Origin: Tomocerus qinae
Taxonomy: Eukaryota; Arthropoda; Collembola; Entomobryomorpha; Tomoceridae
Reading direction: 5' to 3'
Length of the DNA: 64,000 nucleotides
Assembly (NCBI GenBank): GCA_020055645.1
Contig: CM034546.1
Coordinates: 95,108,001-95,172,000 of the forward strand
The notes below the pieces were generated by a model. The model did no database searches and had not been told where the DNA came from. It saw only the letters and a program-made list of their open reading frames with translations. Below, piece after piece: positions 27,530 to 40,784 of the stretch; within the stretch, counting starts at the first letter, position 1, and the number at the start of each line of letters is the position of its first letter. Both the position numbers and the translations under genes were made by a program.

Positions 27530-30500
27530 TATCTACGATAAATGTATTGCTATAGAAATTAAGCCCACCTTGGTAACGGGAAATAATCATTATTCACCTT
27601 TTCTTCCCTCCACTTCCTTTACCTTCCTCATTGTCTGAGTGTTCAACTTCAACTTGCTTCTCTCTACACAATAAATTATAATACAAAGCAGGTGCATATA
27701 AATATCTCAAATATGCACTCATTCAATGGTCACTTTTATTCCCGCGAGCATTAATGTATCATAATAGACCATTCTACCGCAAACGGATCAAAAATATATT
27801 TTATTACTATTGATATGACCTATGGGAATCTAGATGCATAAAATAGTAATAATATGTTCGTTCACTTGTTTACGGCTACATATTATATGATCTTGTCTTG
27901 TCATTTTTATAATGTATATTTATGCATACACAATTCAACAATGTGTACATGTGTACTTGTATTTATCTACTTGATAATAAAAATATAATAGAAAGCAGTA
28001 GTAATTACTTAGCAATAATACGCTATTAAAGTATTTCTATGTAAAAATTAACCACACACGTACCAAAGACACTACTATACATTAAATATACACACATGTT
28101 AAATATCTACCTAGAGGTAGGTAACCTTTAACAAAGCTCCTGCAAATAGAGAACGCAATAAATAAACACGATTTTATTTAGGGTTTTTTAGTAACCAGAT
28201 ACGTAATACAAAACTTCATTTCACTACTATAGAGTAAAGGTATCATGCAATTTGTCCTTTTTGACATTTGAGATCCGTTGAAGCTATGAGATTTGTATTC
28301 AGTTCACGTGGAGCATAGCAGGCTCTCTAGCTATTCGTCGGATACCTACGGACTGATGTCGCACCCATTTATGCTCACGATTAGACGAAAATATTACATG
28401 AACTTATGGATATCTTCTTTTTCCGTACTAATTTATCTTGGTGTAATTATATTTTAGTATGTTTACCTCAGAGCAATCACAATAAATATAAACCCCATTT
28501 CGTTTTTATTGCCAGCTTGATAGATTACTTTGCTAGTCTACCTAATTAATATTCTCCTTCTGATGTCTCACCACTCGCCACACACTGTGTTTAATAGCAC
28601 AGCTCCTGCATGATGTAAGCATTAGTTGTGAGACTTATAAATGTATTTTTACACTGAGAATTTTACGAAAATGTTTGTTAATCTAAGTATCTATTGACTA
28701 ACGACAATAGGCAAATTGGCCTAAATAGAAACCATTTCATGATCTATTTATATTGATGTTCTTATCTATGAATTAGTACTTCCTATATGACATACATTTG
28801 TTTTGCTTTCATCGCACATGGGAGCTTTTCATCCCAATCTCCCTCCTTTTCGCAGAATTTCATTATCCTTACTTCATTAACTGCCTACACATGTCTTTGT
28901 TTATAAATGTAGTACATGCATTTACAATTACCATTTTATAGATACGTTCAGGTTGCAAGCATTGCAACTTAAGGCCTATATGATAAACTAGTGCATAGCA
29001 TACTGTACTTCCTCTCCAATCTCCTTTAAGACGTTATTAATAAGGATAAACATTCATTGCTGCATTAACATCCTATTATTACTAATAATCGTATGAAAAT
29101 GTTGTCTACTATACCTTTACATTTTGAGGTAAAGAAAGAGCAATGAATCTGTCGTAAATATTCGGTCCAAAATATAAGTGATTCGTGATAATTTATTCGT
29201 AGATATATTTAATCTCAAACTCTTGCCAACCTTTTACTAAATGTCACAAGTTTCAAGTAAGTACTCCAAATAGACTTTTAGATGCTTTAGACAACCACAT
29301 AGAGATATTGTAATAAAAGCAAGTAACGTATGCAAATGGCGCGTGTAAATTGCATTGAATACTCCACAGCCATACTATTAGCAAGATCTTAAGAATTATT
29401 GGCTATTGTATATCGTAATAATATGCAGATGAGAGTATAGCCACGAAATTAAAAGTGTCAGTGCATTGGGATTGGGGTATTGTCTAATGCAATTAAAGTT
29501 AGAGGAAAGTAATCCATTTAAGAAATTAATGTTTGTTAAATAGGATATTGATGGGGCTTCCAGCAAGAAAGTGCATGAGTAGAATGATTAAAAGAGACTA
29601 CGAGTTGAATTGTGAAACGTGTGGAAATGGCAATGGGAATCAGAATAAGTTTTCCTAGTTTTATGTGAATTACGTGCTGTAATCTCTAGTGAAGCTGAAC
29701 AAAATGTATTCTTTTCTATTCCACTTCCCCATAAATCCACCTCTCATAAAAATACATCAACAGTGCCTATCAACGTGTGCATTTTCCACACCTTCCTTTT
29801 GCTAGCGTCTTGAATAGCATTCATTTAGCTATGACTAATATGTATTTACGTAGTAACTAGTAACATAGTAGTTTTACGTTGCATGTGTCTATCGTAGAAA
29901 AACAATTTTCATTCATTGTGTCTTTCACATCGCTCCGTCTCAAAGGAAAGGTTGGCACGACATGAAATGAACTACCTTGCCCAATTTTCTGAGTTGATTT
30001 GCTTCCTTTTCTCTATCTTATTCCCACATAGTTTTCTATGGATATACTAACGACGGACATTACGTTATAGTTGTATTGTATATACTAGAACCAAATCAAG
30101 TCTATTCAACAGATAAATTAGCAAAAATTGTTTTAGATTCCATGGAGCATAAGGAAGATAGGGACTAAAGAGTGTACTGCTGACAGCTATTTACTCTAGG
30201 AACAAAGTAATACAAAGTAGAAGCGTTTTTTAACCTGAGTTATCTTACCTTACCCGGTTACTTAATCGCATTTTATGCCGTGTCTGCAAGAATGTACTAG
30301 TACAGGTACCGTTGAAACTAGTCATGTAAAATAATGTAGCGTAATTTAATGTAATTGAAAGTCTGCTATGCCATTTCACCATTTCTTGATTTCTTGTTCC
30401 CTATCTGTAGTACTGCAAGGAATGGCGTGTACTAAGGTGTAAGTACATAATCTGTTCTATTGTAGAGCGAGATGCTCATCTTTTCATACAAGGAAGGAGC

Positions 30501-32565
30501 AATTCTTTACATTTCTATTACTTTTTGCTCCCTCACATGATATTGTGGTGATCTGAAAGGTTTTGGCCAACGCAGAAGATGACGAGTCAGTGGAAAACAA
30601 AAACTGGTCGCTATTCTCAAGTTCAGTTCATTTCTTTTGCATTCATTCGGTCAAAGTCAAATCCAGTCAAGTAAGGTCTTCTATATTAGTGCATCATCAT
30701 CCCTCCTTCCCTGCCTTTATCCTATACTCACAAGTCACTGCATAGAACAAACATTTTACATTCACAACTTAGCCTAATGATTAGTTGTGACTTTAACTTG
30801 CCAACACAAAAGTCAATTTCAGTCGCAAGAGTGGAAACCTTATACGAATACTACATAACTGATCTTCTGATGTCAGAGTCAAATAAACGATGAACGAGTT
30901 TCGCTGGCACCGTAACAGTAACACTCACCGACAGAATAAAACAAGACAAGTTTCTGGGTTACCTGTACTTGTTCAAATATTATTACAATCGTAACATATA
31001 CCTATCTATACTATACTCATACATCAGTCAGCTTCATTAGTTTTATTCTGCGTGACCTACCAAAAGATCAATTTCTATAATTGCTTCACATTGTATACTT
31101 CAAATATTGCACACAAATAAATATTGAACTGTTCCACCTTCCACTACAACCAATCAACCAACATACATGTAAATTAATCAAATTATGAAATACTTAAACT
31201 TATAATAGTACATTGAGTTGAGACTTATTATATATTGGAGAATACCTGTGTAAATTCACAGCATCATTAATAGATTTAAATATATAAGTTGCTTGCATGT
31301 GGATTTCTTTCCGCTTCTTTTATTTCTATTATTCCCAATACGTTTGTAAGATTATCAATTGCGCACTATTGTACTGGATTTTAATTCAGTAGTTCAATCA
31401 CTGTGATTATTTTGTTGTAAATTGACATTTCGTCGAATCCTGCCCTTTTATATGATGTAAAGTAGTCGTGGACCGTCTACATTTTGATGCAAGAAATGCT
31501 TCGGGTGGGACATTCATACTGGACTGCCCAGACAAGTTACACAGCTTAAGTGCATTCAAAATGCAATGAGTTCAATCAGTAAGACAATCAGTAGTAATAA
31601 TATTAGCAAAACATCTCAACAAACTGATATTTAATTCCTGTTGAATGAGTCTAGCCAACTATTATTCTTACACCTCTGTACATGCACATGTTCTTGGAAG
31701 AAGTAAATAACTGCACCTATGCATTGCATTATTGATAGGATTATGTAGACTGAGTTTGAATATTTCATGGCAAATACCTATTAATTTATCTGATCAGACT
31801 ACTGTGTCAGTGTCACCCCCAAGGTTCACTGCTCAGGTTATGCATACCACAGTTGTTCAACATTCAGATGCTACTGTAGTAAAATGTTACGCTAAACTAT
31901 AATACCAGCCATGAGTATAAGGTGGCATTTGCAACACAACGCTTCATATTAAGTATTTATGTAAAACAGTTTGTGCGCTGTGGTCAGGTAGTTGAGGATC
32001 TAATACCACTATCTTAATAATTATGGCCTAAAGCAACTAGAGTAAAGATGACAGAGGTAGATAATCAAGGATACATGGATTTCTTCAGTGATGATAATGG
32101 TGATTCATAAACCGTAATAAATTATATAAAAATCTGAATGTACTGAAGTTAGCAAACGTAATAGTTATCTAGATTATACTAAAATAATTCCGTTCTTTAG
32201 AAATATAATTTACAAAAGGCAAATCAAATATTTATGCTTAAATAGGCACTACAGCTTAGAATATATTTCGCTAACAACTTAGAATATGTTGTATAAAATA
32301 CTCGTTTTTAACAGTGGAGCACATGGACATGTAAAAGGTAATTTTTATTCAAAAACAAATAGATTTACATTTAAATTCTGAAATGTTTAACATACCATTA
32401 CGTAATGTGACAAATTAAATTGTCTCTGAAAAGATATATTGTGCCGCTTGTTTGTTTCAGCAGTGCAAATCAGTTTTTCCTTTCCTCGAGAGTTTTAAAT
32501 TGTATGCATTTAATCAAATTCGCCTTATCTTTTAGTTAAATTGGTTATCTAAACTTCGTGGAATT
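27530..32565. other. Intergenic, no feature seen
   Basis: AT-rich, unique-looking sequence between the inverted-repeat element and SPCS2. The open frames are short and unlike proteins. The SPCS2 3' UTR must lie at its right end; on the minus strand an AATAAA lies near 32,350, about 215 bp after that stop codon. Confidence 0.5.
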
Positions 32566-33757
32566 TTATTTCTCTTTTTTTCCTGAGACTATGTTGGAAT
32601 GTAATTTTAAAACTTCAGGTTCCAACAAGTCGTACAACAGGTTTCCTTCTGTGTCAAAGAAATTGGCAACGGATTTTTCAAATGTTGCAATTTTGGGTGT
32701 TCCGTTAGGTCCTTTTACTGCAGTGATACTGAGAGTATACATGTCATCAAACCTGAAAACAGTATTTATATTCAAAAGTATTGGTAAAATTCACACAATT
32801 ATATGGTTCTTAAGGAAAGCCTGAAAAACTGCTGACTATAAAAATAAACTTGTATTCTAAATAAAATAAAGGACTATTATATTTACCGTTTCATATACGA
32901 ACTGGCTTCCCAAGAGACATCAGGGTCTATACCAGTAGAATCCTTATGAACGGCAACAGTAAAAATTCCTTTCTCCATGTATGCTGTATAAACCGTAAGT
33001 ACTCCCATCATTACAAAGTAAAGGGAAACGCACAGCAGAAGTACTGGTCTATAAAATTCAATTATAATGAAATTCAATTATAATGATATATAATTGAATA
33101 AATATTAAATGATATTAATCAATGATATTAATGAATAAATATTAAATATTAAATGATATATAATTATAATGAAATTAATACTACAAGTACAAACAATGCT
33201 TAAATGGTGAGTCTATATAGTATGTATCAAAAACAATATCACGGAATACGGACAGAACATTATTAACATGTTTTGATATACAATCAACAATGTACCTTGA
33301 TTGGGGGAATGGGTAGAGATAATCCCAAAGTAGTGCAAGCATTGCAATTCCAACAGCAATACTACAGATTCCCAACCGTCCATCGACTAAGGCAAAGTTT
33401 TCGATGTAATTCAGTTTTTTGATGAATACATCTCGAACAGCATCGTCCAGTGCGTTTTTGACAGCTGAGCCGTCCCATTTGTTTACTTTGGTTTTTTCTT
33501 CGGCCTAAAAATTATAACCAAAAAGTGGTATACTTTACCCATGACCCACGACCTTAAGCCATAAGCTTCTGAAGTGAGAGCTAAATTCAGCAGTTATAAA
33601 ATATTCATAAAACAAGAAATTGTTGAACAACCATAAAATGGGATTAAGTATGCTACTTTCTCAGGATTAAATTAATATTATCATGAAATGAAAAACTAAT
33701 AAACTCAATAAACTGCCATGTTACGCTTACCTTCTCTTCCTTCTCTTTGGGGGACAT
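32566..33757 (-). CDS. SPCS2: Signal peptidase complex subunit 2 (25-kDa subunit)
   Basis: Non-catalytic membrane subunit of the ER signal peptidase complex, which removes signal peptides co-translationally near the Sec61 channel. Four exons in consistent phase: 33731-33757 (MSPKEKEEK), 33296-33504, 32887-33048, 32566-32752. Together they encode 194 aa, close to the family's roughly 190-226. The family core is visible: [28 protein letters not shown], first membrane segment with [13 protein letters not shown], second membrane segment in [18 protein letters not shown], then [12 protein letters not shown] and a lysine-rich tail (GKKEK). The second intron (33,049-33,295) is strongly AT-rich with short tandem repeats. 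It is on the same strand as Myo7a, with 17.9 kb of desert between. I regard it as intact. Confidence 0.96.
33055..33180. repeat. AT-rich tandem repeat in SPCS2 intron
   Basis: Shuffled repeats of ATAAATATTAAATGATATTAAT and AATTCAATTATAATGA-type words fill most of the intron. This is simple-sequence expansion with no sign of an element. Confidence 0.7.
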
Positions 33758-35942
33758 ATCGATGAAAAATTAATAAACTGGGAAAAAGAAGTCAACACAA
33801 TAATTTAATTCGAAAACCCGATTTTATAAGAATTAATTGACAGCTATTCTATCTATCTGTCACGAGCCCACCTCCACCATTGACAGTCACACAGAATAAA
33901 GTAAGAGTACGTGGCCAACAGAAAATACCCATATGCCGTGTGTATTGGAAGAAAAAGATTCAAATGTACCACGTACTGACCCTTCCGTGCCAACTCACTG
34001 GTGCACCATTAAGGCACTCCGTGTAAGTAAACTACTCTGTAAACCACAGAATGGTATTAGGTATTAAGTATAAGCTAACCAACCAACCAAACACAGCACC
34101 ATGTAATGTACACTGTACACACGATTTCTATATATCTACATTCCATAGAAATATTTATTGTATCTTAAAATTCTCAGAATATTCCAGTTTTCCAATCCAT
34201 ATCCATATCAAGGAATTGGAATATTTGTCATCGCATCCGTCACGTCACACACATGTCAAACAAAGTGTTTCAGTGTTTCACGGAGATTGACACGGAGATT
34301 GAGATCACGGAGAGTAGATTCAGTGACAGCCAGTGGGTTTTATCGAGACAGAAGCCCCTGGTGGTATGTAGAACAAATAGTCATTTTTCCCAATACGGAA
34401 TCAGTTCCTGATTCCCATTACGGTGTTATGATTTATGATTCAGTTCCTGCTTGTTCAAAACTTAATGCAAAATTAGCTCAAAGCGAAATAAAGTAAGGAA
34501 TCCAAAAACAAAGGAGTGAAAAAATGGAGACCTGTGGGGTGTGATAATTTATTCTGTCTCAAGTTCTTCAGTGTATTAAATTGGCCAGTTTTTGGCTTTT
34601 TTACCATAACACTAGTATTTTTGCACATTTTGCTTGCCTATTTTGCAATTTTACCACTTGATTTTTTTGCTGGTGGTATTTTTGTATACTACGCATTTGT
34701 TCATGCATGCAATTTAATCTTTTCCTTTCAATGCAATTATAAAATAAATTAAATGTATCTTCCTCTCTTGTCTTGACACTTTGACGCAGAAAATCTTTTG
34801 TTTTGTAAATATTACTGATACAAATACACTACACCATAACATGTTCCTTTTTGCACGGTTCTGAATTCGGATTCAGAGTACAGCCGTATCCTCTATAAAG
34901 GAAGTACCTATTCTGTTTATTGTAATAAATAGTATGTCAGTATGTTCTTTATATTTCTTGGTTTAAGGCTTATGAGTTGACTAATTCAATGTACATGGCA
35001 CATGGTACATCATATCAATCGGTTTGTATGGGATATAGGAGTTTACCCCGTTTTCCTGCATGATGCTTTCTTTATCAATAGCCTTTATATGTTCTTGATT
35101 TTCGTCAACTCGCCAATTACTGATAGTCAATTTTTACGTGGCTAGACCGTGTGTATTTAAGCAACAATAATACTACGTGGTAATTCAGACAGCAGGCGAC
35201 CTTAAGCTTTTAATACTGTCATTTATCATTTTGATTGCAATCTATATACTACTTTATTTCTCTACTGATGGAGTCATTTAGTAAATGGGTTTTCTTTGTT
35301 GGCTATAATATGGCTGATACATTCAGTATGCTATTGTGCCATAGCATAACGTTAGTGACCAATAGGTATTTGAACTTTCTGTATAGTGCCTACTTTTCTG
35401 TTTTTCGTAGTTTGGTTTTCGTAGGATTTTATGAATTGCTGTACTATTATAGGAAGGGAACTCAAACATATTGTGGACAAAAGAATCGCGTCATGATACT
35501 ATTGACAAAAATACAATCGAAAAGTTGATCAAAATGGATTTTTGTAAGATAGGAAAACAGCCCGCTGTCGTCATGGATCAATGCATATTTTACTAGGGCT
35601 AGTAGGCTAGTAGAATATTATTATCAACATTTTGGCAATAAAATGCTAAACTTCAAGGAAGTACAATAGTAGTGTTGGGTTCACCGGCAATAAGTAAAAT
35701 AGAAAATTGCTATTTGCGTTTTTTACAACAGTATTTTCTTGGATCTCCAGCTATAGCGGGTACCTTCATTTTCCTCTAGAGTTATCACAATTTTACATGC
35801 ATTTGAAGTTCAAATAGGTGAATTTTTACTGTTCAAAACGGTGTAAAAAAGGTAATGCTTCAATGTTACATCTTATATTGCACAAGTATTAATTGTTACT
35901 TTTATGAATTATGACAAGCTAAGTTTTCAAATAATATTTAAG
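33758..35942. other. Intergenic between SPCS2 and the next plus-strand gene
   Basis: 2.2 kb, AT-rich. The SPCS2 promoter and 5' UTR lie at the left end. Open frames here (for example a leucine/phenylalanine-rich one at 34.5-34.75 kb) have no family signature or splice context, and I treat them as chance. No repeats seen. Confidence 0.5.
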
Positions 35943-36829
35943 ATGCTGTCGTGGGGCTGGAATTCTCAGCGCAACACTTCTAACTCAGAGTATGGGAGAT
36001 TTGACTTCGGAACTGCAAGAATGCGGTCACCGGCTAATGGGTTCGAATTGAGACAAGGAAACAATACATCCTACATTCACCAGATTCCGCATAACAACGG
36101 ATATCACACACCTGGATGCCCTCACAGTCATCAATATTTTGCTCAAGCCCAGAACCATCAGCCGGGTTGCCAGCATTGGACTCAGGGGCCAGAGCAAGGA
36201 GACTCTTCATTCACTCCGAAATTTACCGTGGAAGTTGGGAATGCTGCGGCAGCTGCGGCTCTCGGTGGAAATGTAAATCTGCAGGCTCAGTCTCAATACT
36301 ACATGCCCGAAAGTCCCAATGTTTCTGAGGGTGGAACATATAATCTTCTAAATTATCCCAACGAAAAATCTAATCAGCCAGAGAAAGCAGGATGTCAAAT
36401 TCCTATTCAAACTCAAAGTGCTTGCGTAAGACGCTACAAATATCTAGATCAGTATATATACATAACTACGCAAAATACATTAAAAATGTAAGATCAAATA
36501 CTAATCATTATATAAATTTTTAGGAACTTGGCAAAAAATCATCAATGAGGCAAGTTACAAAAAAATCTACATTGAAACAAAACATGAATTCTGTGTCAAT
36601 GACGGCAACAAACGTCCAATCTAACAGAGGTCAGAAGAAAAATATTCCGAATGCTCCGCGGTTTAAACTGTGTGGAAAATGCCCCAAGTGCAAAATTATT
36701 CAAGTGCCCGACGAAGGACCACTTGTCACTACCTTTCCAACAAACAAAGTTGGTCGCAATCAGAAGCTTCTGAATCAAAACTTCATGAACTTGGAAGGAA
36801 AAAATTTTAAGGCCACTGGGAATCTTTAA
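35943..36829 (+). CDS. Unrecognised protein, low-complexity with C-terminal CGKCPKC motif
   Basis: Two exons, 35943-36425 and 36524-36829, joined in phase 0 (TGC|GTAAGA ... TTTTTAG|GAACTT), encode about 262 aa. I chose the second ATG (MLSWGWNSQ) because the first, 39 bases upstream, runs through an acceptor-like TTTAAG directly before it. No signal peptide or membrane segment. The N-terminal two-thirds is rich in N, Q, G, P, S and H, with a PGCPHSHQ ... QPGCQHW histidine/cysteine repeat and an alanine run (GNAAAAAALGG). The C-terminal exon is basic (RQVTKKSTLKQ) and has LCGKCPKCKIIQVP, a possible small metal knuckle or disulfide site. AATAAA starts about 10 bases after the stop. I do not recognise the family. 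Confidence 0.7.
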
Positions 36830-37588
36830 GCATGGAAAATAAAAATTTCATAAACATTTGACATTCCTTCTGGATATTGGAGACTACTACTCATTAAATA
36901 ATAGGAACTTTAATCATTGCATATGTGACTGTGTGACTAATGGAAAAGTTCATTTTGAATTTACTCTGAATTTACTATTAAAATGTAAAAGTTTAAGCTG
37001 AATTCTGATACAATTTATGTCAGCATTACATACTTTTATGCAATAGAAAGCTTTATTTTTCGCAAAAACAATCATTAAATTATGAAAATAAATTGTGCAA
37101 CAAATGTACTGTATCCACTGAACACATTTCGTCAAAAGCAAAAAGGAGTTTTCTTTGCCTTCATTATTGGCCATGAAATTATTGGTTAAAGTATGATTTT
37201 CTATTTTCTGTTCGCAGTACATTAGAAGTAAAGATAAAAGAAATGCTTCTGAATAAGTATGTTGCAATTAGCTAGTGTCTAACAGTTTTAAATGTAGAAA
37301 TTATACATGGCATGGCTATTAGAAAGTGTCTTTTAAGGGATTTACGTGTACTCACGTTTAGTATATGTTCACAAATTCACAATAACAATCGTTTTATCGA
37401 TCCATTATGCAATTTCATCCAAGATTCGCAATAAGTTAATTTGTGTAAATTTTCTAATAAATAAGTTTCTATTGTTTACATTGGAGTATTGAAAATCTCT
37501 AAAACGTTATGTTGCTTTTTTGATGTTTCAGAAATGTGAATTAGTCTTTGCTGCAAAACTGTAAGACTAGCATCTATATATTTCAGCA
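36830..37588. other. Intergenic between two plus-strand genes
   Basis: Holds the 3' end of the upstream gene and, toward 37.5 kb, possible 5' UTR of the next. TTGATGTTTCAG (37,521-37,532) and TATATATTTCAG just before the ATG could be acceptors of an untranslated exon. Nothing else seen. Confidence 0.45.
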
Positions 37589-38353
37589 ATGGCATCTTAT
37601 CATATTTTCTCGGTTGGAGTTATCTTACTATTGTGTATAGCAGTAGAGCAAATAGCCACTGAACGAAATTATCAAATGGAGTTTGCCAACAAACCTTTCG
37701 AAATCAACTCGGGTCGGAAAATATTTTTCGGAGCTGACAGACTGTCCAGAATGAGAAGAGCAAAATCTCAGTATATCGATAGTCGTAGCAAACGTTCACC
37801 CGATGGAGCACCGGATGAGGACAAACATCCTCCAACACCACCACCTCAAATGGTCCTGTACAGTGAAACGAATAAAGGCTGCAGCGTCGGCTGTTCAAAC
37901 TTTCCTCAGGTGAGTGAGGCACAACTTTTTAAGTCCACAAAGTATACTTTCTCATTTAACATTAGATATTGCCTTTAATTAAAATTTCTTCGCTCCTCCT
38001 ATTCATTTAGATCTGGAGAAGATTCCGAGGAGATCCTTCCATGAGGGTGCAATTGATGGATTACGACAATGAAGTCACAATAATCGAGACTAGAATGATA
38101 CCATGTTTGTACACAGTTGAAAATTCTGTTACTAAAGACCTATACTGATAGATAGTCTACTTATAGTTAAAAAGTCATGCGAACTGTGTAACTGTATTTA
38201 TCATTTTAATACATTGCAGTTCCCGCAGAAGATATCGATGGGCAGACTGGAGGAGGAAGTGATCCCATGGCCCGTGGGCCTTGGACCGAAGATCCTGGAT
38301 GCGAAAATTGTGGTATTGATGGTGAAGGCGAAGATGGAATTGTTGTCACGTAA
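37589..38353 (+). CDS. Secreted proline-rich cysteine-pair pro-peptide, member 1 (spliced)
   Basis: Three exons: 37589-37909, 38011-38104, 38220-38353 (about 182 aa). A hydrophobic signal peptide (FSVGVILLLCIAVEQIA) is followed by basic processing sites (SRMRRAK, SRSKRS). Next come a proline stretch (HPPTPPPQ), the cysteine pair CSVGC, then FPQ, an intron, and IWRRF, with MDYDNE downstream. The last exon is acidic and glycine-rich and carries a CENC pair. Exon 3 depends on a GTTTGT donor and is less certain; without it the frame stops at 38,146-38,148. The core CSxxCSxxxQxWRRF and the acidic MDYD match members 2 and 3 below. AATAAA occurs near 38,522. This looks like a secreted precursor cleaved by furin-like enzymes; function unknown, with antimicrobial or signalling peptide as options. 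Confidence 0.72.
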
Positions 38354-39419
38354 CGTAGGCCATTGGCTCGAGACTTAAGATCATGCATGCAGAAATTATG
38401 GTTGATGTTATGATAAGTAGTGGTAAATCATTCTTAATGCTCATTTGATTAATAAGCAGTTTTTAACGACTGTGTTGCATTGCTATGCACTAGCTGCCAT
38501 TAGCAGTAAATGAGACATACAATAAAGAAACAAAGCATTAATATCATCAAGCATCAATAATCTTCCCACTGCATGCTCATTCCCTGTATTTATTTTCATA
38601 TCGTACTCGTGCAATTTTTATCGATATTTTGTCAAAGCGAAAGTAAGAACCCTACAAATAATCAAATTCAAGCTAATAAAAGCTAAAACAGTCTTATCTT
38701 GGTTTCTCAAATTAACACAATCCAGATCGGCAACGCAGATCATTGTTACTGCCCCTACACAATACTGCACATATTTCGACCACCACATTCCTCTCATCAA
38801 TATTTTTAGAAATAGTAGTAAAACCTGTAGAATATGGGACAGAGAAACACAATGCTAGTCCTTTTTCAAAAGATGGAATTCTCCTGAATAATTTGTCTTT
38901 TCGAATTTTCATTTTTGCACATTAGTACTCTTTATTATTCGGACGGAGAACTATGGATCCTTATAAAACATAGTTTTATTTTGGAAAATTTTAAATTTCG
39001 CAATTTCTGTACACTACATCAAGGGCAATATTCATCAATTTGGGAAAGTTGAGGTAGGATGTAGGATAGACAGCATAATATCTGCACTGCAACTATAATG
39101 ACACCCTATATTTTTGATATTCTAAACTAACTACTTTCAAAATGAACAATAAAAACTATTGCAATACAATGAAACAGTGAACACTAAAATCACTTGGAAT
39201 TTCTATTTGGTTGGTTTATTGCATTAAATTTGTTTAGATTTAATTTCTACACTAAATAAACCGACGTAATGCATTCACTTTGTATTATAAGGCCGCACGC
39301 ACCTCATGGGCAAAATCGCTTAGGAGTATTAAAGTCTTTTAGGAGTGATTCCCTCGTAGGAGTCGATCCATATGTAACCATAAATGTTTAGACATCCCAT
39401 CAAAAAGTAAAACATTTTT
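38354..39419. other. Intergenic before the first HINE
   Basis: 3' UTR of the preceding gene, then AT-rich DNA. The last 130 bases have a different, less AT-rich texture (AAGGCCGCACGCACC, repeated TTAGGAGT) and may be unlisted repeat debris. Confidence 0.4.
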
Positions 39420-40404
39420 AGCTCTACTGATAAGGCAGCTTATAGAATCGCACAGTCCGTCCGTCCGTCCGTTCGTCTGTTACCACGATAACTCTCGAAC
39501 GCATTGACCGATTTTAATCATTTTAATCAAACTTGCCAAAAACATTGCCTATGCCCATAGCACAAAGCCTATTGAAAATGGGCCACATTGGTCCATAGGT
39601 TGCTGAGATGACGCGCGCTCACTTTGTCTTCATTTTGATAGTCAAAATGAAAATATGGCATTAAATGGACATTGAAAGTTCAATTGTGCTTCCTATGGAT
39701 TGTTAGCGGGATAGTACAAATTATTAAATGCCGCTTCGACCAAATTTAAGATTTTATAATAAAGTAAATAAATCCGGAGAATACCTATTATAGGACGGAA
39801 ATAAATCTATTTCGCATTTATATGTAAACTGATAGTCAAATTTACATTTTTAGAATTGGTTTTCTTTATGATAGTCAATATTAACCGATTTAGATTTTCT
39901 TTTGATTTTTATATTCCATATTAATCAATTTTGATTTTTTGTTTAATTAGATTCCCAATATTAATCAATCTTGATTTTTTGTTCATTTTGATAATTAATA
40001 TTAGTCAAATTAGATGGTTTGTTTATTTTTATACTCATTATTGTTTAACTTTGATGTTTTGTTTATTTTGATACTCAATATTATTCGATTTTGAATTTTT
40101 TTTATTTTGATACTCAGTATTATTCAATTTTGAATTTTTGTTTATTTTAATACTCAGTATTATTCTATTTTGATTTTTTGTTAACTTTGATACTCAATCT
40201 TAATCTATTTTGATTTTCTGTTGATTTTCATAGTAAGTAAACATTAATCAATTTTGATTTGCTGTTGATTTTCATATTCAATATTAATCAATTTTGATTT
40301 TCTGTTGATTTTCATGGTCAACATTAATCAATTTTGATTTTCTGTTGATTTTCATAGTAAACATTAATCAATTTTGATTTGCTGTTGATTTTCATAGTCA
40401 ACAT
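39420..40404 (+). mobile_element. HINE (Helentron-like non-autonomous element) copy 1, 3' truncated
   Basis: Starts TTTTTAGCTCTACTGATAAGG (T tract before A at 39,420). It then has the conserved 5' block: GCTTATAGAATCGCACAG, a CCGTCCGTCCGTCC run, ACGATAACTCTCGAACGCAT and GACGCGCGCTCACTTTGTC. The core is about 14 units of a 40-bp repeat of the form GATTTTCTGTTGATTTTCAT plus AGTCAACATTAATC (about 39,840-40,404). The 3' hairpin end found in other copies is missing here. Confidence 0.85.
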
Positions 40405-40784
40405 TTGTCGACGAATGTCGAAAACTACGAAGTAACCAGTGATGTATGTAGAAAGAGGAAGACGAAGTATAATTTAATTAGAGCAAAGGTAATTTTAATA
40501 ATTTATTTGTCCACGACTAGATATCCAAATGTTGGTTACATAAAATTAAAAATAACATAATTTTTACAATATAATTGGAAGTAATTTTATTTTCATACTG
40601 TATACATCAATAAGCATATGACAAATGGAAAGATGTACAAGCAATAAAAAGAATTATTCAATCAACAATTCAAGAATTTTTTCGACATTTTATTACAGGT
40701 AGTAGTGACTTTTGTTTATACCGGTATCGGTATCGTCATGGGCCAATTACATCATTCATGAAATCCACATGGTGTTTGTGTCCC
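40405..40784. other. Spacer and 3' UTR of secreted peptide member 2
   Basis: No gene of its own. On the minus strand an AATAAA at about 40,694-40,689 would serve the peptide gene that ends at 40,785. Confidence 0.5.

Noticed and set aside
31001-31020. Possible second Helitron 5' end (CCTATCTATACTATACTCAT)
   Set aside because: It lacks the following ATTATAA and no CTAG hairpin end was found nearby.
34158-34752. Overlapping open frames of 78-112 codons at 34.2-34.8 kb
   Set aside because: No family motif, hydrophobic low-complexity composition, no splice or promoter context; consistent with chance in AT-rich DNA.
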